Source: Cytophagaceae bacterium (lineage in GTDB: Bacteria > Bacteroidota > Bacteroidia > Cytophagales > Cytophagaceae). From it: DNA of 43,706 nt. The position numbers and the translations under genes were made by a program. Location of the stretch: positions 1 to 43,706 of the forward strand of contig JAQZBV010000007.1 in the NCBI GenBank assembly GCA_029237685.1. Reading direction: 5' to 3'. Under the pieces are notes generated by a model that ran no database searches, was not told the DNA's origin, and saw nothing but the letters and a program-made list of their open reading frames with translations. This document shows positions 1-8,570 of this stretch, piece by piece. Numbering within the stretch: the first letter of the stretch is position 1; each line of letters begins with the position of its first letter.

Positions 1-1637
1 GTATTTTCGATCAGAACCATTTGAACGCTGTGATTGTAGAGTTTTTTCTGGTGGCCCTGATTATTTTATTGGGTTTGTTCAGAGACAGTCCTTTGTTTCA
101 AATTCCGGCGGCAGCCAGCAGCATTTTGTTGTTTTCTATGATTGTCATGTTTACCGGAGCTTTCAGCTATTGGCTAAGAGGATGGTCGCTCACGATACTG
201 GCGATTGCTTTTTTTACCATCAACATGCTGAGCAAGTACAACGTCATCGATACCGACTACCAGGTATATGGCATCAATTATACGACCAGCCATAAAGCAA
301 CCTATTCCCTTCAAGAACTCAACAACCTCACAAAGCCCAGTGATGTCATCCGCGACAAGAAACGCATGATCGGCATTCTGAACAATTGGAAAGCCAAATT
401 TCCTGCCGGTACAAAACCGAAGATGGTCTTTGTCTGTGTCAGCGGCGGCGGACAACGTGCAGCGTTGTGGACATTGAACACCATGCAGTACGTGGACAAT
501 GAACTGAACGGAGACCTGATGAAGCATGCGACACTCATCACCGGTGCTTCAGGCGGAATGATCGGTGCGAGTTATTACAGAGAATTATACCTGCAAAAAC
601 AATTGGGCAAGATCGACGATGTTTACAGTACACAATACCTGACCAACATTTCCAAAGACATGTTGAATCCTGTCATCTTTAGTTTGGTGGTGAACGATCT
701 GTTTTTCCGTTTCCAGAAATTCACCGATGGCAAATACGAATACATGAAAGACAGAGGTTATGCTTTTGAACAAACACTGAATCGCAATACAGACTTTGTT
801 TTTAACAAAACGATTTCCGATTACCGGGAACCGGAAGAGCGTTCCCTTATTCCGATGGTCATTCTGTCTCCTACAATTGTCAACGATGGCAGAAAACTCT
901 TCATCTCTCCGCAGGACTTGTCCTTTATGAGCTCCGCGACGTACAATGCGGAAAAAGATTTGCATTCAAAAATCAAAGGCGTTGAATTCAGAAAAATGTT
1001 TGCCAAGCAAGACGCTGATAATTTGCATTACCTGAGTGCCCTGCGCATGGTAGCCACCTTCCCTTATGTGACACCCAATGTTCAATTGCCGAGCGAACCG
1101 ACCATGGAGATCATGGATGCGGGTTTATCGGATAACTTTGGGATCAACGATGCGGTGCGTTTCTTGTATGAGTTTCAGGATTGGGTAGAAGAAAACACAG
1201 GAGGTGTCGTATTTGTCAATATCCGTGATTCCGAAAAAGAATCCCCCATTGTCGATAATCAAAGTCCTTCTGCCTGGCAGAAAATATCCAGCCCTATTAG
1301 TTCGTTATACAGCAACTGGGACTATTTCCAGGATTTGAGCAATGACAACATGCTGCAGTACGCACAAAGCTGGCTGGATACCGATCTTGATGTCATTGAA
1401 TTTGAATACATTCCAAAATCCAAGTATTGGCACAAAATGCAGGAGCGTAAAATCAACTTGGAAGAAATCAGTAAGATGGAAGAAAACGAGCGCGCCGCCT
1501 TAAGCTGGCACTTGACCACAAGAGAAAAAGAAAGCCTGGTGCGTACAGTATTGGAATCCAACAACCAGGCCGCTCTGAGCAAGCTTAAAAAAGTATTGGT
1601 ACCCGCTGTGACGGATTCCCTCGCATTGACCCCCTAA
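1..1637 (+). CDS. Patatin-like phospholipase, 5' end missing
   Basis: The frame is open to the first bases of the window, so the gene very probably begins upstream. The first in-window start-like codon is a TTG at 21, and residue numbers below count from it. Three hydrophobic segments (about residues 4-18, 28-52 and 54-70) suggest a membrane-anchored N-terminus. They are followed by a patatin fold: the oxyanion-hole glycine motif GGGQR at 142-146, the nucleophile elbow GASGG with Ser177, and the catalytic-dyad DAG at 366-368. The family hydrolyses acyl esters of phospholipids through a Ser-Asp dyad. The next gene starts 6 nt after the stop, so the two are probably co-transcribed. The fold assignment is firm; substrate and full length are unknown. 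Confidence 0.88.
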   Translation, partial: IFDQNHLNAVIVEFFLVALIILLGLFRDSPLFQIPAAASSILLFSMIVMFTGAFSYWLRGWSLTILAIAFFTINMLSKYNVIDTDYQVYGINYTTSHKATYSLQELNNLTKPSDVIRDKKRMIGILNNWKAKFPAGTKPKMVFVCVSGGGQRAALWTLNTMQYVDNELNGDLMKHATLITGASGGMIGASYYRELYLQKQLGKIDDVYSTQYLTNISKDMLNPVIFSLVVNDLFFRFQKFTDGKYEYMKDRGYAFEQTLNRNTDFVFNKTISDYREPEERSLIPMVILSPTIVNDGRKLFISPQDLSFMSSATYNAEKDLHSKIKGVEFRKMFAKQDADNLHYLSALRMVATFPYVTPNVQLPSEPTMEIMDAGLSDNFGINDAVRFLYEFQDWVEENTGGVVFVNIRDSEKESPIVDNQSPSAWQKISSPISSLYSNWDYFQDLSNDNMLQYAQSWLDTDLDVIEFEYIPKSKYWHKMQERKINLEEISKMEENERAALSWHLTTREKESLVRTVLESNNQAALSKLKKVLVPAVTDSLALTP

Positions 1638-1643
1638 TCATTC

Positions 1644-4040
1644 GTGTTGAGGTATTTTAACATCCTTTTATGTTGTCTTTGCATGGTGCATGTTGGAGCG
1701 CAGGCCAGAACGGTAAAGCTCAACGTCCGCAATGAAATCAATGCTTCTATCATTGCCTTTCCTCATGTAGTGGTCAACGACACCCTACACATTATTGGCG
1801 ATGCACAGGGTGTAATCAGTATTTCATGCAACACAAAAAAAACAATTCTAAGAGTAAGTAATTTTCAATACCACGAAAAAACAGTCGTTATTGAACCCGG
1901 CAATACGGATATAGAACTAACCGTCACCTTAGGTATTTACAAACTCTACATTCCCGAAGAATACTCGACAGAACTAGCGGTTTCCATTGTGAAGCGCACG
2001 CAATACAATGCTAAAAAAAATGATTTTTTAAACACAAAAAACACTTCTTATAAACTATACACACGCTTCACCATCAGCAGTGAAGAACCGGATGTTTTTA
2101 ATAGCTTGTTATTGGGATTCCTGAAAGTATTTGGGGTAAAAGCACCTAAGCTATTTTCCCCAGAGCATCACCTCTACATCATGGAAACGAATAGCGACTT
2201 TTACTTAAAGAACAGAGTCTATCGGAAAGAATTGTACACCAGCACAAAGTCGTCCGGCTTGGCCCTGCCTTTGGTCTTTGCGCAAACCTCTCATGAATTT
2301 ATACCCAATCCATACAGCAATTTTATAAAAATAAATAAAAAAGAATATACGTCACCACTGGCTGATAATGCCTTGCAGAAATACTCCTATGCGGTAGTAG
2401 ATTCGTTCACCACAGCAGGAGTGATTTTTTGGACGGTTAAATTCACACCTAAGGCCAATAGCAATTTCAGTGCGATGTACGGATTGATGACGGTATCAAG
2501 TGCTAATTTCAGCATCAAAAATTTCATTTGCTATCCCGCCTGGGACAACAAGAATTTCAGAGAGTACTGTCTGACCTATGGAGAAGACCGTGCCTTGCAA
2601 AACTACAGCATCCGCATCTCCAATGTATCTCCACTTCAAAACGACAAGAAGAAATTCTTTATTCAATCCTCCACCAACCTCTATCCCGATCCTCTGTATG
2701 TAAAAACGAAATTCAATGAGTATGTAGTAGAAATCAATGATACGGTGCTGATAGCCAAAGCAGATACCCTTTCAGGATTTACACGACCCTATCCTTTGAC
2801 AACGGCAGATTCCCTGACCTATAGTTACTACGATCAAGTAAAGTATGCCCGCTTTCTTCAACAACTCCTGAATGTCGGAGAAAACTTTTACTACGGTTTT
2901 ATTCCGTTGGGAAAAGTAGATTTGGAAACCAATAAGATCGTTAACTTAAATGGCGTAGAAGGATTTCGTTTGGGTATGGGAGGTGCCACCAATGAAAACT
3001 TCAGTAAAAAAGTTGCGCTGAAAGGATTCGTTGCTTTCGGTATTGCAGACAAACGTCTCAAATACGGTTTAGGTACATCCTATAAAATCAGCAAACCCTT
3101 GGAATGGAAAGTTGGTACTGAATACAGTTATCAATTGACCGAAGCAGGCGGCATCGAACAATACTTTTCCGATGCTGTATTTTCCAGTGAACGGTTGCGT
3201 AAATATCAATTGAGGATCATGGATTATAACAGCAGCCTGTCCTTATACTCCACCATTCACCCGTATCAAAATGTAGATCTATACGTCGCCAGCGAATGGC
3301 AAGACATCCATACCGCTTACGACTACTTCTACAAGGGAGAGAACATGCATCACATGCAGTTTAATCTCCTGAAAGTCTCAGCGCGTATTGCTCCCTTTGA
3401 GAAGTATATAAAGCTCTCTGAACGAAAAATAGAATTGGGCAGTAAATATCCCGTGCTATATGCCAGCTTTACACAAAACTATGACAATGGAATTTTGAAA
3501 AGCGGTTTTACCTTTTATAAATGGGACATCCGAATTGACCAGGAAATACGATTGGTACAATTTGGAACCACACATTTACAATTTATAGCCGGCGCTACAG
3601 AAGGCAGTGCGCCATACACAGCACTTTTTAATGGCAAAGGAAGCTTGAAGTCGCCGTCTGTTGTGATCCACAATAGTTTTGAGACCATGGGTTACAATGA
3701 ATTCCTAAGCGATCATTACTGGGCCATATTCGTTTCACATAATTTTGGCAGATTGTATTACCGAAGCAAACTGTTTAAGCCTTCGCTTTTACTTTTGTAT
3801 AACCTTGGTAACGGAACATTGAAAAATCCGGAACGTCATCAAGGGGAAATTATTCCTTTTAAGACCATGGATAAAAACTATTCGGAAGCCGGTTTGCTGC
3901 TGACTGATATTCTTTCCTTCAAATTATCAGGACTCAAAGTAGGTGTAGGAGGCGGTGTATTCACGCGTCTCGGAGAGTACCAATACCAAACATTTGGTAA
4001 AAATATTGTTTGGAAATTTTCTGTCAACTTCAACATATAA
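1644..4040 (+). CDS. DUF5686-type outer-membrane protein with carboxypeptidase-regulatory-like N-domain
   Basis: A GTG start 6 nt after the phospholipase gene keeps an intact signal peptide (LLCCLCMVHVGAQA); the next ATG in frame would remove most of it. Residues 22-95 resemble the small beta-sandwich CarboxypepD_reg-like domain that opens many Bacteroidota outer-membrane proteins. The middle part resembles DUF5686, with tyrosine- and aspartate-rich stretches such as YSYAVVDS and WTVKFTPK. The C-terminal third has alternating strands and ends in WKFSVNFNI, as expected for an outer-membrane barrel. The 798-aa length fits this family. Its biochemical role is unknown. Pairing with a phospholipase suggests envelope lipid handling, but that is inference. 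Confidence 0.75.
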   Translation: MLRYFNILLCCLCMVHVGAQARTVKLNVRNEINASIIAFPHVVVNDTLHIIGDAQGVISISCNTKKTILRVSNFQYHEKTVVIEPGNTDIELTVTLGIYKLYIPEEYSTELAVSIVKRTQYNAKKNDFLNTKNTSYKLYTRFTISSEEPDVFNSLLLGFLKVFGVKAPKLFSPEHHLYIMETNSDFYLKNRVYRKELYTSTKSSGLALPLVFAQTSHEFIPNPYSNFIKINKKEYTSPLADNALQKYSYAVVDSFTTAGVIFWTVKFTPKANSNFSAMYGLMTVSSANFSIKNFICYPAWDNKNFREYCLTYGEDRALQNYSIRISNVSPLQNDKKKFFIQSSTNLYPDPLYVKTKFNEYVVEINDTVLIAKADTLSGFTRPYPLTTADSLTYSYYDQVKYARFLQQLLNVGENFYYGFIPLGKVDLETNKIVNLNGVEGFRLGMGGATNENFSKKVALKGFVAFGIADKRLKYGLGTSYKISKPLEWKVGTEYSYQLTEAGGIEQYFSDAVFSSERLRKYQLRIMDYNSSLSLYSTIHPYQNVDLYVASEWQDIHTAYDYFYKGENMHHMQFNLLKVSARIAPFEKYIKLSERKIELGSKYPVLYASFTQNYDNGILKSGFTFYKWDIRIDQEIRLVQFGTTHLQFIAGATEGSAPYTALFNGKGSLKSPSVVIHNSFETMGYNEFLSDHYWAIFVSHNFGRLYYRSKLFKPSLLLLYNLGNGTLKNPERHQGEIIPFKTMDKNYSEAGLLLTDILSFKLSGLKVGVGGGVFTRLGEYQYQTFGKNIVWKFSVNFNI

Positions 4041-4041
4041 C

Positions 4042-4401
4042 ATGCCTATAAGCAAAGAACAATTATTTGAAGCCTTTGGAGAGATCCTCTACGCTATGGC
4101 CACCGTCGATGGCAGCATTCAGAAGGAAGAAAAAGAACTGATTGCCCAAGCCATCAAACATCACCGCTATGAGTACGACATTTTATTTTCATTTAAACAA
4201 GGTGTAACAAAAGCCAAAACCATCAAAGAAGCCTTCGGCAAAGCAATGGAGACCTTTCGTACTTACGGAGCTTTTGATGGCTACAGTGATTTTAAAATCA
4301 TTCTGGAGAACCTTGCCCAGTCATGCCAGGGTATATCGAAAGAAGAACAGGAAATCATCGATCAGTTTCATCAGGAGTTGTTGACGAATTTTAAAATCTA
4401 G
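4042..4401 (+). CDS. TerB-like small protein
   Basis: The ATG at 4042 directly follows the DUF5686 stop (4038-4040) and gives a 119-aa cytoplasmic protein. A longer frame reaching back to 3955 would overlap the previous gene and is not used. The N-terminal helices, with the acidic motif ATVDGSIQKEEKELI near residues 16-30, match the TerB/TerB-like fold, where conserved acidic residues bind metal. A second motif of similar shape (QGISKEEQEII) lies near residue 95. It has no signal peptide or membrane segment. It is probably the last gene of a three-gene operon. TerB-like proteins occur in many stress and envelope contexts, so tellurite resistance itself should not be assumed. Confidence 0.65.
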   Translation: MPISKEQLFEAFGEILYAMATVDGSIQKEEKELIAQAIKHHRYEYDILFSFKQGVTKAKTIKEAFGKAMETFRTYGAFDGYSDFKIILENLAQSCQGISKEEQEIIDQFHQELLTNFKI

Positions 4402-4483
4402 AGATAGATTCTAAAATTCATATAAATAGTTTTTTACTTTTTATAAATATATAATAGCATACTTTCATTACGAAAATAGGTTA

Positions 4484-4655
4484 GGCGTGTCCCTCCGGGT
4501 CGGGCAGAACTACGTTCGCAATCTTCGCATTCACGGGCTCGATTCCTCGCTCGAATCCAACGCCTTGCCTAATCAAACCTTAAGTCTCGCTGTGGGCAGA
4601 ACTACGTTCGCAATTTTCGCACTATCGTGCTCAATTGTGCTCCTATCCCTCACGC
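4484..4655 (+). repeat. Interspersed repeat (GGCGT...CCCTCACGC family) with internal duplication
   Basis: The element opens with GGCGTGTCCCTCCGGGTCGG and closes with ATCCCTCACGC. The same end sequences, slightly diverged, appear in reverse orientation at 22004-22090. Inside, a 28-bp block (4502-4529) recurs at 4594-4621 with one mismatch, so the element seems to have grown by duplication or by insertion of one copy into another. I recall similar elements from other Bacteroidota intergenic regions, but I could not search for them here. Confidence 0.65.
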
Positions 4656-4661
4656 AAAAAA

Positions 4662-4689
4662 AAGCGGTGAACAATTATGCTCACCGCTT
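4662..4689 (-). terminator. Intrinsic terminator for the secreted-protein gene
   Basis: A 9-bp perfect stem (AAGCGGTGA / TCACCGCTT) with a 10-nt loop is followed on the minus strand by a run of seven or more T. It lies about 65 bases beyond the stop of the minus-strand gene ending at 4756. Confidence 0.8.
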
Positions 4690-4755
4690 ACAAAAATTCT
4701 TACAATCAGACTAGCTGTCTATTAAAAAATGGTTCCCATATATCTTCACTGTTTT

Positions 4756-6375
4756 TTATTTAAATTTCAATATGCCTAATTTTGTTTGTTTGATATCAAA
4801 ATCAGAAGAACTGATGATCCAAAAATCTTTTGTGATAGGCAACGATACGGCCGGTTCCAAATAAGTCATATTTTTCTTATCTGTGTTGATCAATACCCTG
4901 GTCTTTGTCATTTTACCTAACTTATCCATTTTGATAAAGGCCGTATAATCCCCTCTTGGATCTGCTATGGCACGGTACTCCATGACTTTCGTATACCTTA
5001 CGTTATCTTCCGATTCATTGTAGATGAAGTAAAGATCCTTGTCGATCATTCCAAATACATAAGAGAAGAATCGTAAACGAGTGATGTCATTACCCGCCTG
5101 GAAGCGCATAGGAACGCAGTTGAACCACTCCAGTTCGGCTTTAGGATTTAAACTTACTACGATTAAATCTTTCAGGTAATAATAGTTTTTACCGTTAGCA
5201 GAGGCATCCTGACTGTAAGGAGCACTGATGGATGGAGATTTCATGGAAATTTTGATAGGAGGCGTATCGGCCCACAGGTATTGCTTAGGTACAAGCAGTA
5301 TGATGCTGCCATCTTTACGGAGGATGATTTTATCCATTTTGTATCCCCACAACACAGCTTCTCCCGAATTTGCTTTCTCTTCCGGTACGATGTTCGCTTT
5401 CAAAGCAGGTGTGAAAGGATATTGTTTTTGTATGACTTCTTTTTTAGCAGCGAAATCATATTTATTTAAAAACACACCGTCTGCATACCCGTCTACGCTG
5501 TACCAGTCTCTCTTGTTTTCTTTCCCATACAATCCGCCGAGCCAAAGGTTACCGTCCTGGCTCTCTTCTGCCTTTACTCCCCATAAGAACGCATTCCCGG
5601 CTTGCGGTAAATATTCTTCTGTTTTCTTAGTTTCAAACTGATGAATTTTCACACTGTAAAAAAAAACACGCGGTTTTTCATCGCCCACTTTTCTGATTCT
5701 GCCCACTACACCGAGAATATTCTTAGACGTTAGAAAAAATTCTTTGTCAAAATAATTGTCCGCCAAATAAGAACAGTCCAAATCAACTGACCATAATTCT
5801 TTCAATTGATCATCAAACACCCTGTATACAAATTTTTTGTTTTGCCCTTTATCTTCTTCGTCGTCAATTTGCACCACGACTTTAGTAGAATCTTTAGAAA
5901 GATTTAATTTAATATCCGTCTTTCTTTTGCTGTTGCCTACATGACATTTGAAGAGCACTTTGGGCGCTGCATCGGCAATGCCTTCGTTGCTGATGGTACT
6001 TGCTAATAAATATTTATCGTTTTCTTTTTTATCCCAAAAAGTAGAGAACAGGTATTTCTTTCCTTTCAGATTGACGGCCTTGAGGTAAGCGACTTCGTTT
6101 TCTTTAAATTTTATAACCAGATTGGTTTGTACAATCAATTTACCCTGGCCATTTATTTTATTAAACACGGCCGTTTGATCACCCATGGATAACTGAGAAT
6201 GAAGGTTCTCTGATACCGTCATGTAACCCTTGTCATCCTGTCCGATATAGTCTGCCTGAAAAAGGAGTTTCCCGTTATCAAATTCCTGAGACCATTTTAC
6301 GTCAAAAGGTTCTTGTGCGAAAGCAGGTTTAAAAAAGCCAAAGACAAGGAAAGCAATGCAATAAATTTTATACAT
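4756..6375 (-). CDS. Uncharacterised secreted protein
   Basis: A 539-aa protein with a clear signal peptide (IAFLVFGFFKPAFAQ, cleavage after about residue 21). I do not recognise a catalytic family. The mature part is rich in beta-strand patterns with recurring aromatic-glycine segments (NLWLGGLYGKEN, KNILGVVGRI), which suggests a propeller-like repeat fold. There is no lipobox or T9SS sorting domain, so it is probably periplasmic. It begins 38 bases after the flotillin stop on the same strand and ends at a strong terminator, so it may be the third gene of the NfeD-flotillin operon. Function unknown. Confidence 0.75.
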   Translation of the reverse strand: MYKIYCIAFLVFGFFKPAFAQEPFDVKWSQEFDNGKLLFQADYIGQDDKGYMTVSENLHSQLSMGDQTAVFNKINGQGKLIVQTNLVIKFKENEVAYLKAVNLKGKKYLFSTFWDKKENDKYLLASTISNEGIADAAPKVLFKCHVGNSKRKTDIKLNLSKDSTKVVVQIDDEEDKGQNKKFVYRVFDDQLKELWSVDLDCSYLADNYFDKEFFLTSKNILGVVGRIRKVGDEKPRVFFYSVKIHQFETKKTEEYLPQAGNAFLWGVKAEESQDGNLWLGGLYGKENKRDWYSVDGYADGVFLNKYDFAAKKEVIQKQYPFTPALKANIVPEEKANSGEAVLWGYKMDKIILRKDGSIILLVPKQYLWADTPPIKISMKSPSISAPYSQDASANGKNYYYLKDLIVVSLNPKAELEWFNCVPMRFQAGNDITRLRFFSYVFGMIDKDLYFIYNESEDNVRYTKVMEYRAIADPRGDYTAFIKMDKLGKMTKTRVLINTDKKNMTYLEPAVSLPITKDFWIISSSDFDIKQTKLGILKFK

Positions 6376-6413
6376 ATATTACGTTATTTAACGAATAAGC
6401 TTTTTGACTACTG

Positions 6414-7934
6414 TTACTTCTTTTTATCAGTCGTAGTTTCCGTTGCCGGTGCTTCAGGCAACTGATCTGCTCCTTTCAAATAGGTTGGAAGATTTAGTCC
6501 GGCCATGTTGAACAAGTCATTCAAAGGCGGCACCGTCTTCATCATGCCAGACACGAAATTAGCGGTAGAACCATTACCACCATCACTACCGGCACCTGAG
6601 TCCCATACCGTGATTTTATCAATCTTAATATTCTTCACTGCTTCTACTTGAGTTTTCACCAACTCAGGAAGTTTCTCCAGCAACAACAGTTGGAAGGCTT
6701 TCGAAGGATCTCCGCCGGCGGCTTTCACTACTTGTTCGTAACCTTGTGCTTGTTTGGTCAGGATCTCATACAACCCTTTCGCTTCTGCTTCCATCTTGGC
6801 ATAAATTGCATCGGCTTCTCCTTTTGCATTTTCACGAATACGTTCCGCTTCTGCTTGTGCATCGATGATGGCGCGTTGCTTGGCGATCTCTGCAGGAATA
6901 ACGACGTTGGCGATTTGCGTAGAACGCTCTCTTTCCGAACGGGCCAATTCCGCTTTCTGTTCTGCTACATATGATTCTTCCAGGGCTTTTGCCTGTTGTA
7001 CTTTTTCCGCTGTAATAGCGATACGTGATGATTCCGCTTCTTTTTCTCTTCTCAACGCATCTGAATTAGCGATTGATATTTTCGCTTCGTTCTCGCCTTT
7101 TACCGCGATCGCATTGGCTTCTGATGTTTTTACACGGGTATCTCTTGCAGCTTCCGCTTTACCAATGGATTCGTCTTTCGCTGCTGCAGCAATACTAATT
7201 TCTCTGTCTTTGTTGGTGATAGCAATCTTTACATCACGGTCTCTATGTGTTTCTGCAATCGAAACATCACGTTCTCTGTCTGCAGCCGCTTTACCTGTTT
7301 CCCCGATCTTCTCTTGTTCCGCTACGCTGATCTTCGCTTCGTTGATCGCTTTAGCAGCTGCTTCTTTACCCAATGCTTCTATGTAACCTGATTCGTCTTT
7401 GATATCGGTTACGTTAACGTTGATCAGTTTCAAACCGATCTTTTTCAATTCCGCGTCTACGTTTTTAGAAATGTTATCTAAAAACTTATCACGGTCAGAA
7501 TTGATTTCTTCGATGGTCATGGTAGCAATGACCAAACGCAATTGACCAAACAGGATATCTTTGGACAATTCCTGAATTTGGTCAGGCGCCATGCCTAACA
7601 AACGTTCAGCCGCGTTGTTCATGCTATCCGCTTCTGTAGAGATCGCAATCGTAAACCGACAAGGGACATCTACACGTATGTTTTGACGACTCAAGGCATT
7701 CGTCAAATTCGCTTCAATAGAAATCGGCTTCAAATCCAGGAAAGCATAATCCTGAATTACCGGCCAGATAAAGGCTCCGCCACCGTGCACACATTTGGCT
7801 GAAGTACCGCCTGTTTTTCCATAGATGACCAAAATTTTATCAGAAGGACAACGTTTGAAGCGTGATACTAACGCTGAAAAAGTAATGAAGATAACGACTA
7901 CCGCTACCACAATTAAAATAAGTGGACTTAACAT
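6414..7934 (-). CDS. Flotillin-like SPFH/band 7 protein
   Basis: A 506-aa membrane scaffold protein. One N-terminal membrane segment (residues 3-22) is followed by an SPFH domain (about 25-205) containing FIWPVIQDYAFLDLKPISIE and IKDESGYIEALGKEAAAKA. A long Ala/Glu/Arg-rich coiled coil (about 205-400) follows, with repeated units such as AADRERDVSIAETHRDRD, then a short C-terminal oligomerisation region. This is the YuaG/FloT-YqiK architecture, which forms ordered membrane microdomains. It follows an NfeD-like gene by 11 bases, the same pairing as yuaF-floT in Bacillus, which supports the assignment. The C-terminal tail is Gly/Ser- then Lys-rich and is not informative. Confidence 0.92.
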   Translation of the reverse strand: MLSPLILIVVAVVVIFITFSALVSRFKRCPSDKILVIYGKTGGTSAKCVHGGGAFIWPVIQDYAFLDLKPISIEANLTNALSRQNIRVDVPCRFTIAISTEADSMNNAAERLLGMAPDQIQELSKDILFGQLRLVIATMTIEEINSDRDKFLDNISKNVDAELKKIGLKLINVNVTDIKDESGYIEALGKEAAAKAINEAKISVAEQEKIGETGKAAADRERDVSIAETHRDRDVKIAITNKDREISIAAAAKDESIGKAEAARDTRVKTSEANAIAVKGENEAKISIANSDALRREKEAESSRIAITAEKVQQAKALEESYVAEQKAELARSERERSTQIANVVIPAEIAKQRAIIDAQAEAERIRENAKGEADAIYAKMEAEAKGLYEILTKQAQGYEQVVKAAGGDPSKAFQLLLLEKLPELVKTQVEAVKNIKIDKITVWDSGAGSDGGNGSTANFVSGMMKTVPPLNDLFNMAGLNLPTYLKGADQLPEAPATETTTDKKK

Positions 7935-7945
7935 ATATTTACAAA

Positions 7946-8503
7946 TTAGATTTTTTCTACAACTAAAACATGCTGATCAAAAATACCGATCACACGAATC
8001 AAAGTACCCGTTTCCAGTTTCTCTTGTTCTGTGATGGCAGACAACTCGTGCACGGTACCGTTTACACTAACCTGCACTTTTCCTTTTCCTTCTTTTCTTG
8101 CCGGAATAGTCAGGTACACCTGGCCTGTTTTAGAAACCGCATTTTCAATTTTGAAGGAATTATCTTCCGCCAGCCTTTGAATTTGCTGGATGATAAAAAA
8201 GAAAAACAACACAAAAGCCATACCGATGACCACGGAAATAGCAATCAGGATTAAATGGTTATTGATCGTGCTGTAAAATGCAATACCGGTCCAACTTAAA
8301 CCGATCAGGAAGTTAATCAAGTTTCTAAAAGAGAACAATTGAAAGGGACCTTCTCCATCATGATGTATTTCAAAATCAGTATCGATATCCGCATCTATAC
8401 CGATGAAAGTAAGAACGGTTTGTACAATGAAAATCAAACTGACAGGAATCGCGATGTACCAATATACTTTCAGCAGAGGCTCCATGTTTTCAAAAAATTC
8501 CAT
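7946..8503 (-). CDS. NfeD/YuaF-like membrane protein, flotillin partner
   Basis: A 185-aa protein with three predicted membrane segments (about residues 15-35, 60-80 and 83-107) and a soluble C-terminal domain (about 118-185) whose pattern (VSKTGQVYLTIPARKEGKGK) fits the OB-fold of NfeD proteins. The acidic linker GIDADIDTDFEIHHDGEG is typical of the YuaF-like branch found beside flotillins. NfeD proteins are thought to help localise or assemble flotillin. The gene starts just after the parE terminator and leads directly into flotillin, so it is the first gene of the operon. Confidence 0.85.
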   Translation of the reverse strand: MEFFENMEPLLKVYWYIAIPVSLIFIVQTVLTFIGIDADIDTDFEIHHDGEGPFQLFSFRNLINFLIGLSWTGIAFYSTINNHLILIAISVVIGMAFVLFFFFIIQQIQRLAEDNSFKIENAVSKTGQVYLTIPARKEGKGKVQVSVNGTVHELSAITEQEKLETGTLIRVIGIFDQHVLVVEKI

Positions 8504-8528
8504 ACTCTAAAATATTAAATGATAAAAA

Positions 8529-8558
8529 AGGTATCAATGCTGTTGAGCATTGATACCT
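8529..8558 (-). terminator. Intrinsic terminator after parE
   Basis: A perfect 13-bp stem (AGGTATCAATGCT / AGCATTGATACCT) with a GTTG loop is followed on the minus strand by a T-run. It lies between the parE stop at 8571 and the NfeD start at 8503, and so separates the two transcription units. Confidence 0.9.
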
Positions 8559-8570
8559 GATAGTAGTTGA

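Larger units (their letters stand above)
4402..4755. other. Intergenic region between convergent genes
   Basis: This 354-base stretch separates the TerB-like gene (+) from the secreted protein (-). It holds an AT-rich leader (4402-4480), a repeat element with an internal duplication (4484-4655) and a terminator hairpin (4662-4689). A 75-codon frame across the repeat (4487-4714) is an artefact of the repeat. Confidence 0.7.

Noticed and set aside
4042-4401. Tellurite-resistance function
   Set aside because: Only a TerB-like fold is seen; no other ter genes are present, so the resistance label is not supported.
4487-4714. 75-codon plus-strand frame
   Set aside because: It translates a repeat element and a terminator hairpin, and its composition is unlike neighbouring genes.
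8529-8558. Riboswitch or regulatory leader for the NfeD-flotillin operon
   Set aside because: A simple perfect stem with a T-run is fully explained as the parE terminator.
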